Assembly (NCBI RefSeq): GCF_008629685.1
Contig: NZ_VWSF01000002.1
Location: 380,043-444,042 of the forward strand
DNA: 64,000 bases
From: Adhaeribacter rhizoryzae
Lineage (GTDB): Bacteria; Bacteroidota; Bacteroidia; Cytophagales; Hymenobacteraceae
Direction: 5' to 3'
The stretch's first letter is position 1; each line of letters starts with the position of its first letter. The notes below the pieces were generated by a model that worked only from the letters and a program-made list of their open reading frames with translations, did not search any database and was not told the DNA's origin. Position numbers and translations under genes: made by a program. Of the stretch, positions 1 to 8,494 are shown in pieces.

Positions 1-2
1 TA

Positions 3-155
3 ACCCAGCCGCAACTTTTCTACGACTTAGGTAACGCTTGGGGTAAGCCTAATAAAATATTTTTAGGAACCGAGTGGCGCTACTGGAAAAACGTAGCGGG
101 AAATGCGGGTTTAGAAGAATCTATTCTGCAAGCCAACCTGCTGCTGAATTTATAA
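3..155 (+). CDS. C-terminal end of an outer-membrane-type protein (partial)
   Basis: Only the last 50 codons are inside the window, open from the first bases to a TAA stop. The residues are rich in aromatic and alternating polar/hydrophobic positions (for example FLGTEWRYWKNV) and end ILQANLLLNL, which is the look of the last strands of an outer-membrane beta-barrel. The stretch FLGTEWRYW recalls Tsx-like/DUF5020 proteins, but too little is visible to name a family. The gene is followed by a symmetrical hairpin and by a convergent transporter gene. Confidence 0.45.
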   Translation, partial: TQPQLFYDLGNAWGKPNKIFLGTEWRYWKNVAGNAGLEESILQANLLLNL

Positions 156-192
156 AGGAAAAGAAGTAAATTATTAAAAACTACACTTAAAG

Positions 193-224
193 AAACCTCA
201 CAGGCTTAAAGACCTGTGAGGTTT
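193..224. terminator. Bidirectional terminator hairpin
   Basis: A perfect 12-bp inverted repeat (AAACCTCACAGG / CCTGTGAGGTTT) with an 8-nt loop. The arms carry AAA and TTT at the outside, so it can act on both strands. It sits between two convergent genes, which is where a shared terminator is expected. Confidence 0.75.
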
Positions 225-257
225 AATCAGTACAACTGTTTTACGAATAAATTAAAA

Positions 258-1484
258 TTAATGAAAAACCGGTACAGCTTCAGCATCCGGATCAGCACTA
301 GCCGGGATGCCTTTGCGGCCGAGCAACAAAATAATAAATGCCAGCAAAGCAGACGTTGCCATAATACCGGCCATGGGCAAGGCCGTACGGCTGTTAAATA
401 AACTTAAAGCTACCGTGGCCAAAGCCCCAATACCCATTTGGGCCGCTCCCATTAGTGCACTGGCGCTGCCGGCATTTTTTGCAAAAGCCGCCATGGCCAG
501 GGCCGAAGCATTCGGAAACGTAAAACCCAGGCTGCTTAAGAAAAGAAATAACAGCGCCACTGTGCCAGCTAATCCGAGTATATTTAAGCTCATGCCGCCC
601 AGTAAAGCAAAGGCAATAAGGGTTTGGCAAATAAGTGCGGTTTTAATAATAGTCTGGCTGCGGTAGCGTTTCAGCAAAAAAGTATTTACCTGGCTGGCGC
701 CAATTAAGCCAATCGACAGGAAAGCGAATATCCAGCCGTATTGTTTTTCGTTTACTCCAAATATTTCCATAAACAGCAACGGCGATCCGGCCACATAAGC
801 CAGCAAGCCGGCAAACGAAACCGCCCCCGCTAACGCATAGGTGTAAAAACTCGGCTCCCGGATTACCGCGTAAAAATTAGTTAGAATGGGTTTGGGTTTA
901 AGCGAAATAGACGGGTCAGGTCGGCTGCTCTCGGGTAAACCAATATAAACGGCCATTATTATGAGCGCGGCCATTCCGGCCAAAACCAGGAATACGGCTT
1001 CCCAGCCAAAACCAGCCGTTACGTAACCGCCAACCGTTGGAGCCACCATCGGCGAAACGCCCACCACTAACATCAGCGACGAAAATACCTTGGCACTATC
1101 TTTTACCGGAAATAAATCGCGCACCATGGCCACCGAACCTACTGCCGCCGCACAACTACCCACCGCCTGAATAAATCGGAGCAAAATTAAAGCTTCAATG
1201 GTTGTAGCAAAGGCACAAGCCAGCGATGCAAACAGGTAAATTACTAAACCAATATACAACGGCTTTTTGCGCCCAAACCGGTCCAGCAAGGGGCCATATA
1301 ATAATTGACCCGCCGAAATACCAATAAAGAAACTCGATAACGAAAGTGAAACATCGGCCACCGAAGTTTTTAAATCGGCGGCAATGGCCGGAAACCCCGG
1401 TAAATACATATCAATGGAAAACGGACCCAAGGCCGTCAGGAAACCCAGAATTAGGATAAGCGAATAATATTTTTTAGGCGTCAT
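258..1484 (-). CDS. Bcr/CflA-type MFS multidrug efflux transporter
   Basis: An inner-membrane drug:proton antiporter of the major facilitator superfamily. The protein has about 12 hydrophobic segments and the Bcr/CflA hallmark GPFSIDMYLPGFPAIAADL in the first helix/loop. The loop between helices 2 and 3 has the MFS motif-A form (LLYGPLLDRFGRKKPLYIG). The reading frame is open further upstream to 1529, but homologues usually begin shortly before the first helix, so the ATG at 1484 (MTPKKYYS) or the one at 1490 is preferred. Length, about 409 residues, is normal. It stands alone, transcribed away from the carboxylesterase region. The family (Bcr, bicyclomycin resistance) is known; the actual substrate cannot be read from the sequence. 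Confidence 0.88.
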   Translation of the reverse strand: MTPKKYYSLILILGFLTALGPFSIDMYLPGFPAIAADLKTSVADVSLSLSSFFIGISAGQLLYGPLLDRFGRKKPLYIGLVIYLFASLACAFATTIEALILLRFIQAVGSCAAAVGSVAMVRDLFPVKDSAKVFSSLMLVVGVSPMVAPTVGGYVTAGFGWEAVFLVLAGMAALIIMAVYIGLPESSRPDPSISLKPKPILTNFYAVIREPSFYTYALAGAVSFAGLLAYVAGSPLLFMEIFGVNEKQYGWIFAFLSIGLIGASQVNTFLLKRYRSQTIIKTALICQTLIAFALLGGMSLNILGLAGTVALLFLFLSSLGFTFPNASALAMAAFAKNAGSASALMGAAQMGIGALATVALSLFNSRTALPMAGIMATSALLAFIILLLGRKGIPASADPDAEAVPVFH

Positions 1485-1627
1485 ATACATTTTAAAAGTG
1501 CGCAAAGATAGCACAACTAAGTTTAGCACGGCGGAGTTCAGGAATTATGGTTTTTATTAGAGGAAACTTCGAAGTAACCGTATAGCTTACCTGATTTTTT
1601 AGCCCCAGCGGGGCGTAATAAATCAGC

Positions 1628-1790
1628 GATGGGTGAAGCCCATCGGAAAGAAGAACCGGGATATTTCATGAGCCCTGAAAGGGCGGAATATTTAATATTA
1701 AAGAAATTTCGCCCTTTCAGGGCTTAGTTGAACTTACTACTAATACCCAGGGCTGCACCCTGGGCTAGGGTAGCACGCCCCTTCAGGGCT
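1628..1790. repeat. Cluster of intergenic hairpin repeats
   Basis: Several inverted repeats stand in tandem: GATGGG/CCCATC at 1628-1644, a 15-bp pair AGCCCTGAAAGGGCG (1671-1685) with its complement at 1710-1724, and CCCAGGG/CCCTGGG at 1746-1764. A further half-copy (CCCCTTCAGGGCTTA) follows at about 1779. AGCCCCAGCGGGGCG just upstream (about 1602) is another self-complementary unit. They fill the gap between two minus-strand genes and encode nothing. They look like dispersed REP-type repeats; function unknown. Confidence 0.6.
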
Positions 1791-1813
1791 TATAAAATGT
1801 ACTGCTGCTTTCT

Positions 1814-3382
1814 TTAATTTTTAACGGTTGCTTTGTACAAAAAATCTAAAGCCGCTTTATCCGGAATTGGTTTTGCTTGGAGTTTAGTATCCAGTACCAT
1901 AATCTTTTTGCCGGTGAGGGTGTAGGAGGGCCACTCTGGTAAGCCAGGACCGTTTGGATTTCCTTTGGTGGCAAAATTTACCCAGTAGCTTGACATAATA
2001 TTGGCTAATTGGTGATCAGCGGGTTCCCAGGGGCGATCTACAAATTTCAGGTTGTTATAAGCGTATGGCACTTCGCCGGTATGGAAAGCGCCGTATTTTT
2101 TATACTCGCCGGTAGCCGGTACAATGCGGGCAAACCGATACACATAAACCGGTAGTTTACCTTGCTGCGCCTGCACATTGGCCCAGGTATAATTTTGTAA
2201 GCCAAAAGTTAAATCCCGCGATAAATTTTGTTGCGAAAACTCGGCTTCTTTATCATTGGTGGCCGGGTAATATTGCAGAAAAGTTTTGGCTGCTGTTCCG
2301 TATTCAGCTTCGACCTGCTGCCGGAATTCGGCGGCGCTTTTAATTTGTCCCGATAAACCTTCGTTTTCGTTCCAACCCGTTAATAAAGCTACTTTATTGG
2401 CTTTGCCGGCAGCAAAAATAGCGGCTACATCGTCGGGCAAAAAGTAGCCGTCTACAATAGGGCGGGAGCCTTGCCCTTTTTGTTGTAGTTCATTGGCCGG
2501 CATTTTTCGTAATTGAGCCAGGGTAGAAGCATTTAGTTTTTCGGCCATTTTTAAACCTTCCTGTTCGGCTTGGGCCAATGAGAGGCTTTTGCGCGTAAAG
2601 GAAGCGCCGCTCTGGGCAATGGCTTTGGTAAATAAATTTTTAGCAAGCGGTGAAGCTACCAACAAGTTTACACTCATCGAACCTGCCGATTGTCCCGAAA
2701 TGGTTACGTTTTGCGGATCGCCGCCAAAAGCGCTAATATTTTGCTGCACCCAACGCAAACCAGCCACTTGATCCAGCAAGCCATAATTACCCGAGGCATT
2801 CCGGCCCGATTCTTTTGTAAGTTCCGGATGCGCAAAAAAGCCAAAAATGCCAACCCGGTAGTTTACACTCACAAATACAACTCCTTTCCGGGCCATGGCT
2901 TCGCCGTCGTAAATGGGTACGTTGGTGCCGCCGCTGTTAAAACCGCCACCGTAAATCCAGACGATTACCGGCCGCTTTTCGCCCGCGGTTTTGGCTCCGG
3001 TCCAAACGTTCAAGTACAAGCAATCTTCGCTGATGGGTTCTTTTTGGATCAGAAATTCCGCACTCCACATACTAAAAGGGGCGGGTTCTCTTTGCATGGG
3101 GCTTGGGCCAAAGACAGTACAAGAACGCACACCCGACCAGGGTTTTACCGGCTGCGGCGCTTGCCAGCGCAATTCGCCTACTGGCGGGGCAGCAAACGGT
3201 ATGCCTTTGTAGGCGCGAATGCCGGTAGATGCCTGGCTGCCCGAAATAATGCCACCCGTAACTTTAACTTCATTAGTTAAGGTTTTACTAGTGTTTTGCG
3301 TTTTATCCTGGCTATAACCCGGCAGAAAAGCTTTAAATATTATTAAGAGTAAACAAGTATAAAGTTTCGGCAGAAGATACAT
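1814..3382 (-). CDS. Secreted type B carboxylesterase (alpha/beta hydrolase)
   Basis: A 522-residue ester hydrolase of the carboxylesterase type B family. A signal peptide covers about residues 1-24 (hydrophobic run followed by GYSQ), so it should act in the periplasm or outside the cell. The body starts with the family's typical VTGGIISG...YKGIPFAAPPVGELRW. The oxyanion-hole region VIVWIYGGGF and the nucleophile elbow GQSAGS (Ser232) are intact. EDCLYLNVW is another family signature. The length is normal. It resembles the second carboxylesterase at 37.6-39.3 kb in architecture and many motifs, so the two are probably paralogues. Substrate unknown. Confidence 0.9.
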   Translation of the reverse strand: MYLLPKLYTCLLLIIFKAFLPGYSQDKTQNTSKTLTNEVKVTGGIISGSQASTGIRAYKGIPFAAPPVGELRWQAPQPVKPWSGVRSCTVFGPSPMQREPAPFSMWSAEFLIQKEPISEDCLYLNVWTGAKTAGEKRPVIVWIYGGGFNSGGTNVPIYDGEAMARKGVVFVSVNYRVGIFGFFAHPELTKESGRNASGNYGLLDQVAGLRWVQQNISAFGGDPQNVTISGQSAGSMSVNLLVASPLAKNLFTKAIAQSGASFTRKSLSLAQAEQEGLKMAEKLNASTLAQLRKMPANELQQKGQGSRPIVDGYFLPDDVAAIFAAGKANKVALLTGWNENEGLSGQIKSAAEFRQQVEAEYGTAAKTFLQYYPATNDKEAEFSQQNLSRDLTFGLQNYTWANVQAQQGKLPVYVYRFARIVPATGEYKKYGAFHTGEVPYAYNNLKFVDRPWEPADHQLANIMSSYWVNFATKGNPNGPGLPEWPSYTLTGKKIMVLDTKLQAKPIPDKAALDFLYKATVKN

Positions 3383-3790
3383 GCGTAAGCGCGTTTGAGG
3401 CCAGGATAGTTTAATAATACGGTAGAATTATTCTCCTAATAAAGCTTAAATTTTTCGAATTATTAACAAGAATGTTAGGCTAATTATGTGCGGATAGAAA
3501 TATGTACGTACCAGCTATTTCCTGCTTGTTTATCCGGCTGCAACTAAATTGGATTTTATTTTTAAAAATTTAACAAAAAAGGTATTGAAAATTCATACAT
3601 AAATTTTATCTTGTTATATCACTAGTATTTATTAAAATAACAAAAATAATTCTCAGTTAGATAAGCTAATAAGGCTCATCTACAGGTACTTCTTCCTATT
3701 CCCATGCTGCCTCCCGGTATATTGCGCTAACCAATATTGTTTCCCGTTGCTACTGTCCTGCTTATTCTCTACTGCCTCTTATCTGTTTAC
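3383..3790. other. AT-rich divergent intergenic region
   Basis: About 400 bases between a minus-strand esterase and a plus-strand TonB-type receptor. It is AT-rich and must hold both promoters. I see no repeat, RNA or reading frame with family character. The receptor frame is open upstream to 3737, but its signal peptide starts at 3791. Confidence 0.4.
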
Positions 3791-6232
3791 ATGAAGCATA
3801 CTTTTAGAAATTTTAGCCTGTATTTTCTTGGATTTTGTTTCTTGTTTAGTTTACAGGCATCTGGGCAAACCCTGATTAATGGCCAGGTACAGGAAGAATC
3901 GGGTAAAGCGTTTCCGTTTGCTAATGTATTGTTATTAAGCGCCCATGATTCTGCGTTGGTAAAAGGTATGTTATCCGGCGAAACCGGCTTGTACCGTTTC
4001 GAGAACGTTAAACCTGGTCCTTATTTGGTTTCAATTTCGGCGGTGGGGTATAAACAAACCTACAGTAAAACATTCACTATACATTCTGAAAAGCAGGTTA
4101 TACAATTAAATACCCTGGTTTTGGCTGGCAGGACCCGGGAATTACAGGAGGTATCGGTAACGGAAAAGAAACCTTTATTGGAACAACACCTGGACCGGTT
4201 GGTGGTGAATGTGCAAAACAGCATAACTGCTGCGGGTGGTACAGCTTTGGACGTACTAGAGCGAGCGCCCGGGGTAAATGTAAACCGGCAACAAAATAGC
4301 ATAGCTATGAGCGGCAAAACGGGAGTAGTGGTAATGGTAAACGGTAAAATTTCGCGCTTACCCACCGAAGCGGTTATGCAGATGCTCAATAGCATGCAGG
4401 CCGGCAATATTGAGAAGATAGAACTTATTACCACGCCATCGGCCCAGTACGATGCCGAAGGAAATGCAGGTATTATTAATATTGTTTTAAGTAAAAGCCA
4501 AAATATGGGCACCAATGGGTCCTATTCCGGTAATGTAGGCCACGGCTGGTACGAAAAAGCCGGCGCTTCGGCCAACCTTAATCACCGTACGCGCAAACTG
4601 AATCTTTTCGGTGATGCTGCTTTTTCCTATGACCATTTTATGTTTCAGATACAAAACAACCGACGTGTAGTTAATCAGGGCCAGTTAAAAGAAAGTAACA
4701 CCCATTCTAAACGATATTCTTACCAGGCAAGCTATAACAGCAGATTTGGGTTTGATTATACCCCAAACCCTAAAACTACGATTGGGGGGCTGGTAAGTGG
4801 GTTTAATAACAACTGGCACCAGTATTGTAAAAATAACGCGCATATAAAACACGATCAGGAGGTAGTTACCCATGTTTACATGCAAGACCATGAAATAAAC
4901 CATTGGCGTAACTTAATGGGTAACCTTAACCTGCAACATGTATTTAACAGTGACCAATCTATAAATATTGATCTGGACTACTTGTTTTATCACCACAGCA
5001 ATCCGCATTGGTATGAAAACGATTACAATTATTTTAATGAAAATTCTCAGGCGCAGGAACAAATGAATAACAGCAAGCTTACGCCCATTCACATGTGGGT
5101 AGGGAAAGCTGATTTCAGTACCGTATTAAGTAAAGATTCTAAACTGGAAACAGGCCTGAAAGGAACCACATCCCGGTTAAATAATAAAGTAGAATTTAAC
5201 CGGCTGATTAATGAAAACTGGCAGATTGATCCGGAACTGGGGCAAAATGTTAAAATGCTGGAAAATATAGGCGCGGCTTATGTAAACTTCAGCCACCAGC
5301 TAAATGCAAAAACCAAATTGCAAACGGGTCTGCGCTGGGAATTTACTTACACTAACCTGACCACCGTAGTAGATAAGGAAAATTTAATAAATAGGCGGTA
5401 CCACAATCTGTTTCCGAGTATTTTCATTACCCACGAACTAAACCCTGACCATGGCCTGCAATTTTCTTACAGCCGCCGGATTACCCGCCCCACCTTCAAC
5501 GATTTAGCTCCTTTTGTCAACTTCTGGGACCCTTATTCTTTTGTTTCCGGTAACGATAAATTAAGGCCAACCTTAACCAATGCTTTGCAGGCTTCTTATC
5601 AGTTAAAAAAGCAATATTTGCTTTCCTTTCAGTACAGTCATGACTATAATGCAATATCCTGGGCCATACGCGTAGACCCGGAGAAAAATGTACAGTTTAC
5701 CACAAAAGAAAACATCAGAGATGCTGATACTTATTCTGTAAATTTAAATTTCCCGGCTAAGATTAATGCCTGGTGGCAAATGCAAAATAACCTAATGGTA
5801 AACTGGCAGCAAAACAAAACCAATTACCAGGGCGAAGAAATAAAGATTAGCGGCCGGTACGGTCAAGTAAACACAACCCAAAGTTTTACTTTGCCCAAAG
5901 GTATTACTTTTGAACTGGCTTACTTTTTTCAAACCCGTGCGCCAATGGGAATTGGTTACCATAAACCAACCGGTTATTTTAATGCGGGAATCCAGAAAAA
6001 ACTTAAAAATGACAAGGGCACCTTTCGGTTAACCGGTTCCGACTTATTTTGGACCCGGCGTTTAGCTTTTGTAAATAGAAATCCCGCATTAAACCAGGAT
6101 GTAGATCTTACGGTCAGGTTTGAACCCCGCGTATTCCGGCTTATTTATACCCGCAACTTTGGCAATAAATACTTAAAAGTGTTGAACAGAAGAAACACTG
6201 GGTCGGAGGAAGAACGCAAAAGGGTGAATTAG
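3791..6232 (+). CDS. Outer-membrane receptor-like beta-barrel protein (OMP_b-brl_3 type, TonB-dependent family)
   Basis: An 813-residue outer-membrane protein. Start chosen at MKHTFRNFSL because a signal peptide follows directly (LYFLGFCFLFSLQASGQ); the longer frame from 3737 adds an unlikely second hydrophobic run. Residues about 24-105 form a CarboxypepD_reg-like beta-sandwich (LINGQVQEESGKAFPFANVL). A plug-like domain follows, with VLERAPGVNV and IELITTPSAQYDAEGNAGIINI. The rest is a large beta-barrel with alternating aromatic strands. This architecture is common in Bacteroidota and differs from SusC by lacking the long barrel inserts and a SusD partner. The ligand is unknown. It stands alone, with a convergent gene downstream. 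Confidence 0.85.
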   Translation: MKHTFRNFSLYFLGFCFLFSLQASGQTLINGQVQEESGKAFPFANVLLLSAHDSALVKGMLSGETGLYRFENVKPGPYLVSISAVGYKQTYSKTFTIHSEKQVIQLNTLVLAGRTRELQEVSVTEKKPLLEQHLDRLVVNVQNSITAAGGTALDVLERAPGVNVNRQQNSIAMSGKTGVVVMVNGKISRLPTEAVMQMLNSMQAGNIEKIELITTPSAQYDAEGNAGIINIVLSKSQNMGTNGSYSGNVGHGWYEKAGASANLNHRTRKLNLFGDAAFSYDHFMFQIQNNRRVVNQGQLKESNTHSKRYSYQASYNSRFGFDYTPNPKTTIGGLVSGFNNNWHQYCKNNAHIKHDQEVVTHVYMQDHEINHWRNLMGNLNLQHVFNSDQSINIDLDYLFYHHSNPHWYENDYNYFNENSQAQEQMNNSKLTPIHMWVGKADFSTVLSKDSKLETGLKGTTSRLNNKVEFNRLINENWQIDPELGQNVKMLENIGAAYVNFSHQLNAKTKLQTGLRWEFTYTNLTTVVDKENLINRRYHNLFPSIFITHELNPDHGLQFSYSRRITRPTFNDLAPFVNFWDPYSFVSGNDKLRPTLTNALQASYQLKKQYLLSFQYSHDYNAISWAIRVDPEKNVQFTTKENIRDADTYSVNLNFPAKINAWWQMQNNLMVNWQQNKTNYQGEEIKISGRYGQVNTTQSFTLPKGITFELAYFFQTRAPMGIGYHKPTGYFNAGIQKKLKNDKGTFRLTGSDLFWTRRLAFVNRNPALNQDVDLTVRFEPRVFRLIYTRNFGNKYLKVLNRRNTGSEEERKRVN

Positions 6233-6350
6233 TAATTATAAAGAGATTTTGAAATTATATAAGCTGCTAAATTAATTGCCATCACGCCGACTCTTTTAGT
6301 CTAAAATAATGGTAGACCTTGCGTAGCGAAACGAACATTACAGACCCGCT

Positions 6351-6791
6351 TCATTTTCCCTGATTATCTAAATTATTTGGTTTAGCCAAACGTTTCTGCT
6401 TTTTGGCCTTTAAGGCTAATATTTTAACAGCATTTCTTTCTTCGTTCTCCCGAATTCTTTCGGCTACTATTTTCTGTACCAGGCTGGCAGGAAGCGGCTG
6501 TTCCGGGGTGAAATGAATGGCCGTGCCGGAAATTTTAAAATGCTGCAGCTCGGTTTTGAATAATTCCAGAATAGCCTTACTGATGCCGTACAAAGCCAAA
6601 TTATTCTTTAAAGCGGCAAAGTAAATCAGCGGGCCCAAATATTTATAACCAGGCATCATGTAGCTGATAGCTTCTTCGGCTAGTGGTGCGGCGGCTTTAA
6701 TGGTAGCCCGCAACTGGGCTAGGGCAGGGCGCATTTTATCCGGAATGGCGTTCAGGTATTCGTCTACATTAGCAGCCTGGTAATTTTGCAT
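6351..6791 (-). CDS. DUF1801 (YdhG-like) domain protein
   Basis: A 146-residue cytoplasmic protein matching the DUF1801/YdhG family: an N-terminal helix with VDEYLNAIPDKMRPAL, a core with EEAISYMMPGYKYLGPLIYFAA, and ALYGISKAIL. The C-terminus is a basic helical tail (AKKQKRLAKPNN). Some family members are annotated as iron chaperones; others have no proven function, so only the family is assigned. A truncated gene fragment lies just upstream on the same strand, suggesting a once longer cluster. Confidence 0.8.
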   Translation of the reverse strand: MQNYQAANVDEYLNAIPDKMRPALAQLRATIKAAAPLAEEAISYMMPGYKYLGPLIYFAALKNNLALYGISKAILELFKTELQHFKISGTAIHFTPEQPLPASLVQKIVAERIRENEERNAVKILALKAKKQKRLAKPNNLDNQGK

Positions 6792-6905
6792 GATTTATTC
6801 CGGGTTATATAGGTTCGTAAAAATTAATACTAATATTTTAAAAATAAATTACTTACCAGTTGAGCGGGTACCAGAAGTTCCGGTGCTGCCGCCTGTTGCA
6901 ATACG

Positions 6906-7001
6906 CTATATTGTTAAGTAAGATCCAAATGCCTTTCCGGCTTTATTATCGAACCACAGGAAAGGCGTAATTTTGGGCTGGTTGTGCTGCATCTTTTCCA
7001 T
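6906..7001 (-). pseudogene. Truncated N-terminus of a PhnB-like VOC family protein
   Basis: A 31-codon frame begins with ATG and reads MEKMQHNQPKITPFLWFDNK, then stops. KITPFLWFDNKA is the typical beginning of PhnB/3-demethylubiquinone-methyltransferase-like VOC proteins, which are normally about 150 residues. Nothing after the stop in any minus frame resembles the rest of the fold. It is therefore read as a leftover fragment. The remaining bases of the 6792-7206 gap hold no other recognisable feature. Confidence 0.5.
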
Positions 7002-7206
7002 AGCTAATAAATGTTAAGATGGTTTCTGCTAATATACCGGCAGTTCACCAAAAATAGGCGGTGCAAAAACGACAATAACCGGGTAGTTTGCGACAACTGT
7101 TTTTCCCACAAAATAAAGCCTATGTACTGAACCCAGGAACATAAGCCCTGCCCACACGTTTTGACTTTAATAATATCTAAATCTGTTTAATATATAAATA
7201 TTATTT

Positions 7207-8235
7207 ATGTTAGAACGTCAGGTTTACCGCATGCCCAAGGCCGGGTCTATTAAAGATTTAAAACTACAATCCGAAAGCCTGGCCCCGCCCCAACCCGATG
7301 AAGTATGCGTGCAGGTAAAAGCCATTGGACTTAATTTCGCCGATATTTTTGCCATGCAGGGCTTGTACAGTGCCACACCCAAAGGTTCTTTTATTCCGGG
7401 CCTGGAATTTTCCGGCGAAATAATAGCCGTCGGAACGAGTGTAACCGAATGGAAAGTAGGCGATAAAGTAATGGGTGCTACCAAGTTTGGCGGCTATGTA
7501 TCGCATTTAAATATTCAGCAGCGCTACGTAATTCCGCTGCCGGCTAACTGGAATTTTGAAGAAGGCGCCGGATTTCTGGTGCAAGGGCTTACCGCATATT
7601 ATGCGCTTATAGAATTAGGCAATTTGCAACCCAACATGACGGTGCTCATCCACAGTGCAGCCGGCGGAGTGGGTATTCTGGCCAACCGCATCTGTAAAAA
7701 AATAGGCGCTTATACCATTGGTACCGTGGGGCAGCCAGCTAAAGTAAAGTTTTTGCAGGAGCAGGAAGCTTACGATGCGTTAATTTTGCGGGATAATAAT
7801 TTTTACCAAAATTTACTAAATACCTTGGGTAACCGGCCCCTGCGCCTGATTATGGAATGCATTGGGGGTAAAATATTGCGGCAAGGCTGGCAAGCCATGG
7901 CCCCAATGGGTCGCATGGTGGTATACGGCAATGCCAGTTTCTCCAGCCACAGCGCCAAACCCAATTACCCCCAACTCCTCTGGAAATTTTTCCGGCGACC
8001 CAAAATAGACCCTTTAAGGTTACCCACTCAGAATAAATCGCTGATGGGTTTTAACCTGATTTACCTGTACGAGCAAACCGATTTAATGCACCAGATGTTG
8101 CAAGGGCTTCTGGCTCTGGAATTAGCGCCCCAATATATTGGTCACGTTTATAATTTTAATCAAATGCAGGAGGCTATTGGTTTGTTTCAGCGGGGCAAAA
8201 CAATTGGGAAGGTGGTTGTAAAACTTTCGCCCTAG
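7207..8235 (+). CDS. Zinc-independent quinone oxidoreductase / VAT-1-like MDR protein
   Basis: A 342-residue NAD(P)H-dependent oxidoreductase of the medium-chain dehydrogenase/reductase superfamily, quinone oxidoreductase (QOR/VAT-1-like) branch. The N-terminal GroES-like domain has GLNFADIFAMQGLY and PGLEFSGEIIAVGTSV...GDKVMG. The Rossmann domain has the nucleotide motif HSAAGGVGILA at about residues 149-159. There is no Cys/His cluster for structural or catalytic zinc, as expected for QOR. The substrate is probably a quinone or enone, by family. It is monocistronic, with an ATG right after an AT-rich leader. Confidence 0.87.
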   Translation: MLERQVYRMPKAGSIKDLKLQSESLAPPQPDEVCVQVKAIGLNFADIFAMQGLYSATPKGSFIPGLEFSGEIIAVGTSVTEWKVGDKVMGATKFGGYVSHLNIQQRYVIPLPANWNFEEGAGFLVQGLTAYYALIELGNLQPNMTVLIHSAAGGVGILANRICKKIGAYTIGTVGQPAKVKFLQEQEAYDALILRDNNFYQNLLNTLGNRPLRLIMECIGGKILRQGWQAMAPMGRMVVYGNASFSSHSAKPNYPQLLWKFFRRPKIDPLRLPTQNKSLMGFNLIYLYEQTDLMHQMLQGLLALELAPQYIGHVYNFNQMQEAIGLFQRGKTIGKVVVKLSP

Positions 8236-8494
8236 AGCTTCACCTTAATAATCATTAGGGAACTCATTCATCAAAGTGTAAATAGCTAATTTGATAATCA
8301 TTCATAATTTATAATTTCTAATTTTTAGTTTGGCGAAGCACTAGATTTTCCGGAATTCTGTAACTATTAGCTTTAATTTCTTTGTTGATTGCAGCTGGGT
8401 AAACAGAATTTATTTAGTTTTGAAGGGTAGCCTAAGCCAAATTAAAGAAAATACGTAAGGGGTTAGGTTATACTTACCATTGGGCAAATATTGC

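Noticed and set aside
2690-3280. 196-residue plus-strand frame opposite the first carboxylesterase
   Set aside because: It is an antisense shadow of a well-conserved gene, with no domain or signal of its own.
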